Below, piece by piece: positions 12,351-26,139 of a stretch of DNA of 64,000 nt. Made by a program: the position numbers and the translations under genes. Each line of letters starts with the position of its first letter. Position 1 is the first letter of the stretch. The notes beneath the pieces are model-generated. The model saw nothing but the letters and a program-made list of their open reading frames with translations. It searched no databases and was not told where the DNA came from. The DNA is taken from contig OZ231127.1 in assembly GCA_965153355.1 (NCBI GenBank), positions 23,932,001 through 23,996,000 on the forward strand, read 5' to 3'. The DNA comes from Flaccisagitta enflata (taxonomy: Eukaryota; Chaetognatha; Sagittoidea; Aphragmophora).

Positions 12351-12536
12351 CTGGAATGTGAGGTTTGATGCAGATGAATGTTTTGACTCTTGCTGGTGTG
12401 TCTAAGATCCTGAGGGAGTGGAGGGAGCCTTGGGAAGGGTGTTGGAGGCTGGGATGTTGGAGGTTAGGATGTCGATGAGGTTGGGAGGCACTTCGCCGGG
12501 AATTGGTAGGTGACCCATGGCCAACACGTCGTTTGC
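12351..12536 (-). CDS. SHANK: SHANK-like gene, linker plus SH3 first strand
   Basis: The acceptor GATTCATCAG (12537-12539) and the donor CCAG|GTGAAT (12345-12350) bound an open exon that leaves one G, exactly what the SH3 exon needs to make Glu. It encodes a basic Ser/His-rich linker (KRRVGHGSPTNSRRSASQPH, then two HPSLQHPSQ-like repeats) ending in RVKTFICIKPHIP. SHANKs end this region with GRxFVAVKPYQPQ, the betaA strand of SH3, so the placement fits. A second frame is open for about 45 codons (GHLPIPGEVPPNLIDILTSN) but hits a stop before the donor. The entry exon (ankyrin side) was not found. Confidence 0.72.
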
Positions 12537-12837
12537 CTGATGAATCATGAGGTAAAGATAACAAGGGAAAAGAGAAATAATTTCAAATACATGATCATGT
12601 TTGCACTTCATGTACTAATGAGCTCTATGAGTGTGACTTCCTTCTGGAAATGGAATAATTCCAGTAGACGTTTACGGTTTACTTTTTGGTTTGTTTTTTT
12701 TTTACTTTTTTTGACATCTTCATAAATGACAAGATCAAATCACTCTTACTCTTGAGAAATGTCTGTACAACGATATGGAAGGTCATGTGGTTTTTTGGTT
12801 GCGAGCGCGAGCACATGAGTAGCTTGTACGCATGAAT

Positions 12838-13007
<170 letters not shown>

Positions 13008-13013
13008 ACCAAA

Positions 13014-13800
13014 GGTGTCACAAACCTATCGACAGGTCGATTAATCGGGTCGATTTTTACCGTTTCAGAATAATCTTCCTGAGTCACCAAAATTCAAATG
13101 CTAGTATAGATTTGATTTGACGATGAAACTGATTTAAATTTGTGTTAGAAGTAATAAATAAGCTTGTAAAATTGACTTCTTGTAATATGGAATATTACCA
13201 AATAAAGAATTGCCAATAAAATGCATAGCATAAGTATGAAAATATGCTGAAAATCGCGGAACCCAGGCGATTGGATGGCAGTGTGGGACAGACACGCTTT
13301 GAAACAAAATTGGAAAAAAAACTACAAAAAACTACAAAAACTACAAAAGCTTTTTTACACCCGCCTCAGATTGTGGTGCATAAAGAGCAACTTTTCACTT
13401 CAAGACGGAAGACGTTGCAATCTCTTCTCATTCAAAATTTTCCTTCTGAGTATGCGCTTGAACACAGAGAAGAAAAGTATTTTCTGGTTAATTGGCGACG
13501 TGATTAGAAATCTTGCAAAATAAATGAAAACGCAGTTGTCTCTCCTGATTAGTTTGTACTTATTGGCTCTTTTTTCTATTTTGATATTTTTACATGACTA
13601 CAAAGTGGATAACTTATCTTGTAATATAGAGTGACTTCTAAAACATTTTTCTGTGACTAAATAATATTTTTACTTGGTAAAAGGGCTAACTGGCAAAACG
13701 ATCGACCTATGGTCGATTTTAGGTCGATTTTTTTGGGGGGAGGGTTCGACCATGATTTGTTCGACCCGGTCGATTATTCAAATCAATAGTTCGTGACACC
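13014..13800. mobile_element. Inverted-ended element between two (CA)n tracts
   Basis: The ends GGTGTCACAAAC and GTTCGTGACACC are inverted. Several GGTCGA motifs lie in the subterminal regions (13030-13055 and 13700-13770). The 787-bp element is flanked on both sides by (CA)n, as if inserted in one CA microsatellite or as if it carries CA tails. No transposase was recognised. Confidence 0.6.
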
Positions 13801-13801
13801 T

Positions 13802-14023
<222 letters not shown>

Positions 14024-14577
14024 GAGTCACACACACACTCTAAAATATACAACCACGCGCTGAGCATCATCCAAAACACGTAAAATCGTCCAGCGCAGTG
14101 GGGTAAAACAATCTGTTTTGGTTGTGTTGTTCTGCAATTTTATTATGGCTTTGTTATGTCTTGTTTTCCTCTTATCACGCTTTGCTTTCCCTCGACTTTT
14201 TTCCACCGCTTGAATTTCAACTATTTTTCCCGTTTTTATGACTTGTTTTCGAGCCTGACTTTTGTTCCCATTCTTTTCTTGTTGCGGCAATGGCCAATGC
14301 ATTTCTGCGCTCTAAATCCGTGCGTCTATCAGTCTTGTCTAGTTGCAATAGTTTTTTTGCTCAAACTCGACCCACAGTCGCTTGCTCAGTGCCCAATGTG
14401 CATTGTTCCGTCGTCTGGAGGCCCAACATCATCTTACTTTATAGCGTCTTTGGGGTCATGTGTCAATCTATTAATGTCGGCTATCGCCGGGCACAATTTC
14501 TGAGGTAATCCTATCATTTTGTCATTTTAGGGTTCATTTACAAATCACAAATTTTGTTTGTCTTTTCAGTGCTGAGC

Positions 14578-14579
<2 letters not shown>

Positions 14580-14670
<91 letters not shown>
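14580..14670. repeat. (GA)n microsatellite
   Basis: About 90 bp of GA. Confidence 0.95.
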
Positions 14671-14672
<2 letters not shown>

Positions 14673-16060
14673 ACAGACCAAAAGAGACAAAGACGGCGTG
14701 ATAGAGATACCGTGGAGACTTGTTTTCTGGAAAATGAATAAAGGTTATTTTTATATCGACAGCATAAATTGTTGCGAAATGGTTTGCATCATGATTTTTT
14801 TTTTTTTTTTTTGTACTATTGATACTAGTTTTCTTTTTTCATTTCAACATATCGAGCCAGCTTGGATCTATTTTTCTGCTGATTCATGGCTCAGTCCGCC
14901 AACTAAAAAATTCTGATTTCTAGTTCATGAGGGGCTATAAAAACTGGATTTGACTGTTTTGGATAGACATTCTTGTATAGGTTTTGCTTATCCATTCATT
15001 GATCCGTCTGCTGTTTTATCGGGTTCATTTATGAGGGGGTTCTCAGATAAGCCTCAACCGTGCATCACAAATCAGCCCATGGTGATATCAAGCATATTTT
15101 TTGACATGGCAAACTGTGCTTGATTCCCCGTCAGAACAGTGGAAATCCAATTCTTATTTGAATAATGGGAAGAAATCCCATTTTGAATTGAAATCTTATT
15201 ATCTCACATTAATTCTTGTTGAACGAGAGGCGGTTCAGACAAGCGGCAAATGAAAACTTGAGTGTTGATTTGTGAGGCTCAAGGGATGAATGTTGAGAGG
15301 GAGCTGTTACAAGCTGTAGCTGGGTTGTAAGGGAGGAAGGGAGGTGGGAGAGACAGAGGAGAAGACATCCATTCTTATCATCATTTGGGTAGGAAGTGGT
15401 ATGGGAATATGGGTAGACCCTAACAGTAACAACTTGACATAGAGTGACTCACTCTTTCTCTTTTCTTTGATAAAAACAGTAACGTCTGAATTTAAATCTC
15501 CGGTCACAGGGATGCGTGGTTCAATTCAACTTCAAGGGACTAAACCTCTCCTGAAGATGCGAGAACGCATCAGGAATTGTTATTCCTCTAAGGCCACGCT
15601 TAGGCTTTTCTGAATCCTTATGCAAAACATTTCCCGCAAGGAAACAAGAGAGAGAGAAAGAAGAAGGGTGCATTTCTAGTTACACATAACCGTGTTTTAA
15701 TGGGCCACTAGGTCGCTCCCGAGGTTCGTTCGCTCGCACTGCTCGCACCGCTCCCTCCGCTCTCTCACTCCGCTGCCCTGCGCTCACTCCACTCACTTGC
15801 TCCGTTCACAGATTCACTCACTCACTTTTCTCACTCCCTTGTGGGGCAGTGAATTTATGAATATGTGTTCATGCTGAATACGCGTTCAACAAGAATGATC
15901 GCGTTTATTGTCATCACTAGAACAACGCCCAAAGAGGGAGAGAAAAAGAAGGGCGAACATGCGATTGAGTCGAAGAAAAAGGAGAGAGACTGGCATTGTG
16001 AAGTGAGGAAAGCAAAATAACATGACACTTTTTGCAGTTGATTTGCCATTCACATATTGA
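14671..16060. other. No gene seen
   Basis: Unique-looking AT-rich sequence with a C/T-rich patch at 15715-15840. Short open frames on both strands lack domains or convincing splice sites. Confidence 0.45.
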
Positions 16061-16067
16061 ACAATTT

Positions 16068-16260
16068 TTTTTTTTGCAGACTCGCGACTTTGTAAGAGGC
16101 TTTGTCCGTTTTTTGGTTCGTTGGTCCGTCCGTCTTTTGGTTCTTGGTTCCACAATGATCAAGTCAGAAAGTGCGAAAATGTTCGTTTCCGTCCAACTGC
16201 CCGTCCGTTCGAAATAATTTTGAAATACATATAGTCTTTTTTGTCTTTTTTATAGTGTTT
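16068..16260 (+). mobile_element. Hairpin/GTCC short element, left-end fragment
   Basis: GACTCGCGACTTTGTAAGAGGC followed by TTTGTCCG and a loose GTCCGTCC tract matches the left end of the family. The right end is missing. Confidence 0.5.
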
Positions 16261-17060
<800 letters not shown>

Positions 17061-17148
17061 CTATTTCCGCTTTAGGAGTCACAACGACGCACGCGAGTCA
17101 CAGCACGCGAAAGAAATGCTCGTGAAACTAAATCTCGATCTTCGCTTA

Positions 17149-17735
17149 ACAGGGTGTGCAAAAAAATTCGCACTCGGTGTATTGCTTAAAAACCATTCTT
17201 ATTATTGGAGTTATATGTTAAAATCTTGAACCAAAGTATCCCGATTGGTCATACTAAAAGTAGAAATCAAGAACAGCTGATACAATTTCCATACATGGCC
17301 AAGATATGCATCTAAAAAGAAACCAAAAATAAGATTTTGACAGGATTTTATTGACAGAGCTGTGTTTACTAAAAAAAAGAAGTTATAACTACCTCAGTGG
17401 CCCCTAGATGGGTTGCTTTGGAAGAAATGCATCAAGGGGAGATGGTTTGGTCATGCAGGAGGGGTTTCAGTCAACAAAACATTATACATCAATTGAGATT
17501 AGACAAGATAAAGATATTCATTTCACAGGAAAAAAATTTTTTGTAACATTCAAGATAAGTCCTAATTGGTCTGAAAATGTACTCTGCTGCCTACCAAACC
17601 TAAATTATTTCTTCATCTAAAGTATGACAATAACCTGATTGTCATTTTTAAACATTAGTTCAAAAGAATCTCTCAAATTTTAGGTGCTATTTTAGAACAA
17701 ATGATGACCAGTGCGGATTTTTTTGCACACCCTGT
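17149..17735. mobile_element. Tc1/mariner-type MITE, ACAGGGTGTGC ends
   Basis: Inverted ends ACAGGGTGTGCAAAAAAATT / complement at 17712-17735 are flanked by TA (17147-17148 and 17736-17737). It is 587 bp long. The internal 70-codon frame is not recognisable. Confidence 0.85.
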
Positions 17736-17756
17736 TAAAACAGAAATTATGAAAAT

Positions 17757-18135
<379 letters not shown>

Positions 18136-18423
18136 AGCTAAACCGAACGATAGACAGACAGGCAGGCAAGGAGGCGTGCAGACGTAAATAAGGACGGATG
18201 TACGTACAAACAGACAAAGACGGAACCACAACAACTCACCAGTTCCACATTCCTTTTAAAAAGAAATCTACATAACGACGCTTTTCATCGATTTGCGTGA
18301 GGGGGAAAATACCAGGCAGGCGAAAGAAAGGTCAACTCACAGCTCATTAACCGACCAGGGAGACCTATGGGACAAACGGTCACGCCCCGTCTCACCCTAC
18401 AAAACAAAATCACAAGGAAGGTT

Positions 18424-18530
<107 letters not shown>

Positions 18531-18940
18531 CAGACAGACAGACAGACAGATAGAGAGAAAAACCGACAGGGACACAGAGACAGAGACACAGACAAAAAAA
18601 GACAGAGAGAGGCAGAGAATACCAGAAAGAGAGAGCGGGGTTGGGAAAAGAAACGAAGCAACAGGCAAAAACAAACAAACACTAAAAACATAAGTATCAA
18701 AAAACATTAAAAGTATAAAAGATTAATGAAGTATTAAACCAAAGTAATGGCATAGTTCTTTCTTTTTTCGCTATGAAGCCTTTTTTTTTAGCAATCCCAG
18801 CTTTTAAGTCAGCCTTTTCAAATGCAAAATCAACTCAATCAAGCCTCTAATACCTCATCTTCGTCTCCTCTAAATTGGAAACGTTACACAGATGTGGCTT
18901 TGGCTACTGCTTTTGCAATTCCTTTTTATACCCGTCCCAA

Positions 18941-19844
<904 letters not shown>

Positions 19845-19845
19845 A

Positions 19846-20216
19846 GTCGCAAAAGCGTTAGATGGTCAGCGGTACCCGTGCCCTGCCTTAGTTGGTTGTG
19901 CTTTAAGTTGAAGGAGGAGCAGGGCCATATCTCATCCTCGAGGCCCAAATCCAAGTCTTCAGGCCCAAATCCCTTGAGGCTGGGATTTTGGCCTCGAAGG
20001 TAGGATTTTGGCCTTAAGATAGGATTTGGGCCTTGAGATTGGGATTTGGGCCTCAAGACTGGGATATGGGCCTCAAGGCTGGGATTTGGGCCTCGAGGCT
20101 GAGGTATGGGCCTGGAGGTTGGGGGTGGGGGTACGAAGGAGGAGAAGGAGAAGGAGGAGAAAATCATAGGTGTGAAAGCATAGGTCATCGATCCCTTCGG
20201 GGCCGCTGGCCAAAAA
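19846..20216 (+). mobile_element. Minisatellite-cored GC-hairpin element, copy 1
   Basis: The left end AAAAGCGTTAGATGGTCAGC continues GGTACCCGTGCCC. The core (about 19935-20120) is a 20-bp degenerate array of the form GGGATTTGGGCCTCAAGGCT. The right end AGCATAGGTCATCG...CCCTTCGGGGCCGCTGG is followed by AAAAAGGGGAGGGGGGGGG. Copies 2-4 share these ends. Confidence 0.75.
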
Positions 20217-20580
20217 GGGGAGGGGGGGGGGAATTTTAAGATTTACCATGCTTTCTTCTTAATGGTAGGCCAAGTGATTGCAGTAACATCTCATCCATGA
20301 TCACGCAAACTCCGCTTGTCAATTAATCGTTTCGCCGCCCGTTTGTCAACCTCAGCCTTCTCAGCACAAAACCCCAACATCAATACCCAGACCCCGAAAC
20401 TCCGCATAGAGGCCCGAATCCCAATCTCAATGCCAAACTTATAAAGACCCACGTTCATTGACCCCCTCGGGGTCGGGATCTATGAAACCCCGATTGATTG
20501 ACCTGTGATCGATCTGGCGCCCTAGTTCAAGCGAGCTAACAGAAACGCGGAATGTTTATGTCGGGTTAAGCCGTTAAGAC

Positions 20581-20697
20581 GGATGGAAAGACGGACGGAC
20601 TTACGGATGGACGGGCGGACGGATGGGCGGACGGATGGACGGACGGACGAACGGACGGACGGACGGACGGACGGACGGACGGACGGACGGACGGACA
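20581..20697. repeat. (GGAC)n tetranucleotide array
   Basis: GGAC with GGAT and GGGC variants. This is the same tetranucleotide class as the GTCC tracts of the hairpin elements, so it may be the remnant of one. Confidence 0.85.
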
Positions 20698-20930
20698 GGA
20701 ATGAGAGACTTTACTTGCCAGAGATCACCATAAAGAATCAGTATGAGGGAGGGCCAGATGATGCGTCGTTCGGTAACACAGAGATGGAAATAACGAAAAT
20801 AGACCCAAGCGTGCCCACTTTAGAATTCGGACATGTTCATGGATGACAAGGGCAAGACCGGATTGACCCTTTCGGCGACAGATGGCCTGGCATAGGCATA
20901 GGCTGGTTGACATACTAATTTGGATATAAG

Positions 20931-21025
20931 TGAGCGACTAAGCGACTGAGCGACTGAGCGACTGAGCGACTGAGTGACTTAGCGACTAAGCTACTGAGCG
21001 ACTAAGCGACTGAGCTACTGAGCGA
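20931..21025. repeat. 10-bp array (GAGCGACTGA)
   Basis: About eight units of GAGCGACTGA/TAAGCGACTA. Confidence 0.85.
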
Positions 21026-21253
21026 GCCGTGGAAACAGAAACGATGAAAGAGGAAATCAAAATGACGAAGGAATGAAAGGAAGTGAGGAAAAAAAACTCT
21101 TGTGACGTTTGGCGATGGATTTGACAGAATTCATTGAGCTTCGGTCTCGTGATTACTGACGCGTTTCCCCGCTTCAGGCCTTCTTTTTTTTTCATATTCC
21201 TTTCCGCTTTTCCATCTTCCCGTCCAAAATATTTTCCATTAATATTTTCCTTT

Positions 21254-22139
21254 TTAGTCGCGTGAACGCGACTCTACAACCCACTCTGTCCGTCGGTCCG
21301 TCGGTCGGTAACGCTTAACTTTCTTTTGTCGATTTGCGTCATTTGAAGTCGTTTTAAGTCATTTTAAGTCATTTTAAGTCATTTTAAGTCATTTTAAGTC
21401 ATTTTAAGTCATTTTAAGTTATTTAAAGCTTTCTGAAGTCAATTTACATTTAGTCTCTTAGTCTCTTAGTCTTTTAACACCCTGTGCTGGAAATTTGGCA
21501 CAAAGATATTTACACAAAAACGATACTTCTAGATGGCCCAGTGAGTTAAAATTTGAAACGTAGTCTCTTAATTAGTTCTTCTGGACGTAAGTATGCAATG
21601 TTATTCAGTCCTGCAACCGCTCTTATCCATGGAAGACGTCAAATTATAAATGTGGCATCAGATTTTAATGGATTTTTACCAGCAAAATTTGGCAAAGGGA
21701 AACACTTACAATTGAGGCCTACTGAGAACTACTGGGCTGCTCTGAAGCAGACAGTGCATGCAGGGGGTTGCCAAAAAAAACCTTCGATGCTTTGTTGGAC
21801 TGAATTCACACCAAAATCTGCAAAATCGACCAACAAATCATCATCAATCTTATTCGCCTGATCAAAAACAGTGTTTTGAAATTCGCAGCAGATTCACCAT
21901 ACTCGACCTTCAAATGATTTGATATCTTTCAACCTCATTACTGCTTTTCTCTCTTACGCATTCATTATAACAATATCTTTGCATTCCAGCTATTTTTGGA
22001 CAGATTTGATCTATTTTGACTGGTCATAAAATGTTTCATTGGACTTGTGCCAAATTTCCTGCTCAGGGTGTTAGTCTTTTAGTCTTTTGGTCTTATGGTC
22101 TTAATAACCGCACGCGGCTGTAAGGTGTTGGCCTTGTTT
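21254..22139 (+). mobile_element. Hairpin/GTCC element interrupted by a Tc1 remnant
   Basis: The left end TTTTTAGTCGCGTGAACGCG is followed by ACTCTACAACCCACTCTGTCCG. A core 11-bp array TTTTAAGTCAT (21340-21420) and a run of CTTAGTCT units follow. The right end CCGCACGCGGCTGTAAGGTG ends GGCCTTGTT at 22139. The Tc1-like insertion at 21477-22071 splits the CTTTTAGT units. Confidence 0.75.
21477..22071 (+). mobile_element. Tc1/mariner-type element with transposase remnant
   Basis: Ends ACACCCTGTGCTGGAAATTT / complement are flanked by TA (21475-21476, 22072-22073). The plus frame 21553-21861 contains LRPTENYWAALKQTVHAGG. This matches the RPIE(N/D)-W-x-x-LK block around the last acidic residue of IS630/Tc1/mariner (DDE/D) transposases. 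The domain is otherwise missing, so it is non-autonomous. Confidence 0.87.
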
Positions 22140-22149
22140 TTCTACGTTT

Positions 22150-22269
22150 TTAGGTGCGACAAAGCACCTCTATAACTGGCTCTGTCCGTCGGTTGGTCGG
22201 TCGGTTGGTTGGGTAACGCATTCGTTCGACGATCCACACGTCGCACCTTATTGGCCTACTTGGCTTTGT
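22150..22269 (+). mobile_element. Hairpin/GTCC short element (AGGTGCGA subfamily)
   Basis: The hairpin AGGTGCGACAAAGCACCT is followed by CTATAACTGGCTCTGTCCG and a GTCGGTTG tract. The right end GTCGCACCTTATTGGCC runs to TTTGTT. This is a short, nearly complete copy. Confidence 0.65.
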
Positions 22270-22772
22270 TCTTTTACCGTTGACGCCGCGCATGAGAGTC
22301 CCTCCCGTTGATCATCGGTTGTATTTTGCTTTCTAGGAGTTTTTTTAATTATGATATCAAGTGGTCAGAGCATCACTGCCTCTAATCATAATCTAATCAA
22401 TCTATCAATCGAATCAATCAATCTAATCATAATCAACATAAATGATGGTTGATGCGCCTCTTTCTTTACCGCCCTTACCTACCCACGCACGACAAGATCA
22501 AGAGCAGCCGTGAATTAGTCCTGTTTTCTTTTCTTTTGTTTCTATGGGTTTTGTTTATTTTAATCTAATTCATCCTGGTCCGCTTTATGTTCTGTTGAAT
22601 GCTTCATTAATGAGTTTGTGGGTTTATCTCTCTCTCTCTCTTTCGGTTTGCTCATTATCTTTTTCTTCCTAATTATTCACTGAATTTATTCACAAGTCAA
22701 TGGAAAATTTTTTTCTCTACAAATTCATCACTTCGCTAACTTTCGCTTTGATTTCTCCATTTTCTTTCCATA
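22270..22772. other. No gene seen
   Basis: AT-rich sequence with a short AATCAATC-type repeat at 22385-22440. Confidence 0.5.
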
Positions 22773-22961
22773 TTTTTAGTCGCGTGCACGCGACTTTACA
22801 CCCCGCTTTGTGGGTGGGTTGGTCGCTATGTTGGCCACACTTTACTTTTTTTATGATTTTATTTTTGGATCTCACTGCTCTTGCCCTAATGGTCTAGTGA
22901 CCTCAAATATGGCCCCTGCCCACCCGCACGCGACTTCGGTAGCCGTGTATCAGGCCTTGTT
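22773..22961 (+). mobile_element. Hairpin/GTCC short element, complete copy
   Basis: TTTTT precedes the perfect palindrome AGTCGCGTGCACGCGACT. The right end CGCACGCGACTTCGGTAGCC ends GGCCTTGTT. The total is about 190 bp, with almost no tetranucleotide tract. Confidence 0.8.
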
Positions 22962-23416
22962 GCCAATTAAAATCTGTATCTTCCAAACTCAGAAGGACCA
23001 AGCCGATCATTTTTCTTCGCGTGTATGAAATCATTGCGTCAGTTCACATGATCGTGATTCAAACCGAGTGGCGCGAGGCTTTATTCGGGATTGATTACCC
23101 ATGGAATCATTGCATTCGGGATTGATTAGCGATTACCCTTGGAATCATCAGCGACCAACGATGTTAGCTTTGGTTTCCCGACGTTGATCATGGTTGGTTT
23201 ATCTCTCTGGTTTGCATAATTCATTGATGTCCATTTTGGTCGATTCATCATTTTCTAACGTTGGATGAAGATTGATCGAGATTGTCCACCGCTCCCGAGG
23301 CGATTTGGACAAAATCCCCCCACTGCCTTTAAATTGCCTTTTTATGGTCAAATTTGTCTAGAACACGTCCAGCTTTTTTCCTTTCTCGTTCTCTTGGGGA
23401 TGTTTTAGAAGTCATT

Positions 23417-23670
23417 GTTACAGGCGAAGTGACTTGTTAAACCTTTATATTGATATAAGAACAGGCAAAGTGACATGTTAAACTTTTTTTTATATAAAAA
23501 CAGGCAAAGTGACATGTTAAACCTTTTTTTTATATAAGAACAGGCGAAGTGACATGCTAAACCTTTATTTTGATATAAGAACAGGCAAAGTGACATGTCA
23601 AACCTTTTGTTTTGATATAAGAATAGGCAAAGTGACATGTTAAACCTATATTTTGATATAAGAACAGGTG
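23417..23670. repeat. ~41-bp minisatellite
   Basis: About six units of AACAGGCAAAGTGACATGTT followed by AAACCTTTATTTTGATATAAG. Its minus frame gives the periodic MSLCLFLYQNK peptide, which I treat as an artefact of the repeat. Confidence 0.9.
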
Positions 23671-24819
23671 ATTATAGCACCAGGCTGTCAACTAGGCTGC
23701 TCAGTGCTTACTTCGATAATGGTAACCAATTCGATGTTCTCTTTTATTCAAACTACTACTTCGAATTAACTTTGTAATTTGTTCTACTTCCACCATTGGT
23801 ACCCTGTCTTCAAAATCAACTGCAACCAACAAAAGATATATAGCGTGAAAACTATTCATATCTGTTCATTTGGATTTGTTCTATCTTGTAGCAAATTACC
23901 TGCGGTTTTTTCATGCAAATTTCAGCACCTATAGTCAAATAGTTTAGCTTCTATGCCAGTTTCAAGTAAAAACCCTTATCTTGCTTGACAGTTTTTCATT
24001 TCAGACTAGAAAGGAGGTCTTCCACTTTAAACCTATATGATTTCTAAACGCTTTGAGCTAGAATTCTGGGATTGGACTCAAATTAAAGATTTTTTGCAGG
24101 GGATCATGCTCGATTAAAAAAAACAACAAAAAGAACAAAATTCAATATGTTTTTTTATTGTTTTTTCAAGATTTTTCATGTTTCGCTAAATTTTCATGTT
24201 AAAAATTAATTTTTTATGTTAGAAATTTCTTAAAATTGTACATCATTTGATAAAAAAACAAATTTGTAAGCAAAAGAACCTCCGTTGGGGTCAGCTTAAA
24301 CATTTTGTATCAATATTTGCTCAATTTGCTCTATTTGCTCTATTTTTTCTCCTTTATTCTAAGTCAAAATCCCAATATTTTGATGTATTTGTGGTAATTT
24401 TTACAAAATATTATAGAAGCTAAACTACTTGGCTTCAGGTGCTGAAATTTTGCATGGAATAACCGCAGGTAATATGCTAATAGATAGAACAAACCCGAAT
24501 TTCAAAATATGCATAGTTTTCGTGCAATACATCTTTTGTTGGTTGCAGTTGATTTTGAAGACAGGGTATATACAAATAGAAAATAACAATATTTTTTTTC
24601 AATTCATTTGAATGTCGGTTTTGACTACTAGTCTTCCCTGGGTTGTCTGGGATTCAACTACATGGCCTTGTTTCCGTTCCAAACCCCACCTGAGCAGCCA
24701 TAAAAATGTAAATAAAAAAAAAACCTGTGCCGCCCGCGGCCTTGTTTAAAGGATCAGTGGAAAGCAAGAGGCCAAATGAGTAGGCACTAAAAAAAAGACC
24801 GGAAGCAGCGAAGTGAATA
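23671..24819. other. No gene seen; degraded transposon-like sequence
   Basis: AT-rich. TTTCTAAACGCTTTGAGCTA at about 24030 matches the subterminal motif seen in Tc1-like MITEs at 3140, 42600 and 43320. The segments at 23780-23960 and 24400-24570 are approximate inverted repeats, for example CAACTGCAACCAACAAAAGA versus its complement, so a large decayed foldback is likely. Confidence 0.5.
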
Positions 24820-24900
24820 GGGACAGGAGAAGAGAAAGGATAAAAGACAAGTGAAGAGAAGTGATAAAGGACAAGTGAAGAAGAGTGATAAAAAGGAATG
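24820..24900. repeat. 24-bp minisatellite, left part
   Basis: Three to four units of GACAAGTGAAGAGAAGTGAT + AAAG. The same array resumes at 25311 beyond a MITE. Confidence 0.9.
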
Positions 24901-24906
24901 ATACTA

Positions 24907-25307
24907 CTCGACTCAAGAAAAAAGCCGCACTTTTAAAGAGCAAATTATCATATTGTATTTAAAAATAACTAATTAAAGTCTTAGATCGTTAGAAAGCTCT
25001 TGAAAAGCTTTCATTTGGCTCTAATCTGGCAATTCTAGCTTTATTCGTTTAGAAATGGTATGAGGATGAGTAGAAACATCGTCATTATCAATTTGCAATC
25101 TTATTGAAAACTGAGTATCTTTACAAATTGGAAGATAACTTTGACAAGCTCTAGCTCCTAAACCATTTGAGATACAGATCTGGGATTGGCCTAGAAAGAA
25201 AACAAAATTGAAAATCTTTAAAATCATTTCAACAGAAAAATATTTTAATGATTTTTTTTTCTCAGTCATCAACTCAAAATAGGGTGCGGCTTTTTTTTTT
25301 AGTCGAG
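24907..25307. mobile_element. 401-bp TA-MITE inserted in the minisatellite
   Basis: Ends CTCGACTCAAGAAAAAAGCC and the complement near 25281-25307 are flanked by TA (24905-24906 and 25308-25309). Its insertion splits the 24-bp GACAAGTGAAG array. Confidence 0.87.
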
Positions 25308-25310
25308 TAG

Positions 25311-25735
25311 AAAAGGATACGTTAAGAGAAAGTATAAGCCTTAAAGGACAAGTGAAGAGAAGTGATAAAGGATAAGTGATGAGGAGTGATAATGGACAAG
25401 TGAAGAAGAGTGATATAGAGGAGTCATAGAGGACAAGTAATGAGGAAGGATAAAGGACAAGTGAAGGGAAAGGATAAAAGACAAGTGAAGAAAAGCCATA
25501 AAGGATAGGAGAAGAGAAAAGATAACGCACAAGTGAAGAGAAGTGATAATGAACAAGTGACGAGAAGTGATAATGGAAAAGTGACGAGAGGTGATAAAGG
25601 ACAAGTGAAGAGAAGTGATAAAGGACAAGTGAAGAGAAGTGATAAAGGACAAGTGACGAGAAGTGACAGATGACAAGTGAAGAGGAGTGATAAAGGACGA
25701 GTGACGAGAAGTGACAAAGGACAGGAGAAGAGAAG
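25311..25735. repeat. 24-bp minisatellite, right part
   Basis: About 16 units of GACAAGTGAAGAGAAGTGAT + AAAG with variants. The long minus Ser/Leu/Thr frames over it are repeat artefacts. Confidence 0.9.
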
Positions 25736-26139
25736 ACTCTTGAAAACTCAACGTTGAGTTGAGTGAGAAGGAAATTCTCATTTTTATGGGCGCAGGTGAG
25801 AAGAAAACAAGGAAAAGAAGACGTTAAATCAGGCAGGAATTTAAACTAAAGGAGGGGAAAGAAGACATATAAATCACGGGTAAGTTAAAAGAAAAGAGAG
25901 ACAAAGAAGTAAAACCTCCAGTGATGTTAAACAAAGGGAAAAAAAGACACAAACATTTAAATTCTAATAAATGAAGATGAAAAAAAGGTCATTTTTAACG
26001 GAATGATTTTACATCACCATTCTCGTTCCGGCCCATTCACATATACAAAGAAAAGGTGGTCTCTCCAGTAGATGGACATAGCCGTAGCAAAAAAAAACGG
26101 AAGAAAATGTTTTTCAGAGTTTAATATTCATCCAATGAG

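Noticed and set aside
12402-12536. Alternative frame of the SHANK linker exon (GHLPIPGEVPPNLIDILT)
   Set aside because: It looks protein-like but meets a stop before the donor and does not match the phase of the SH3 exon, whereas the other frame does and ends in the SH3 first strand.
15715-15840. C/T-rich stretch considered as a promoter Inr/GAGA region
   Set aside because: Looks like degenerate CACTCC/CTCACT simple sequence without other promoter elements.
22810-23028. Frames with SCPNG...HATSVAVYQALL, similar to peptides at 29.3, 37.9 and 52.9 kb
   Set aside because: The similarity is only the translated right end of the hairpin/GTCC element, not a gene family.
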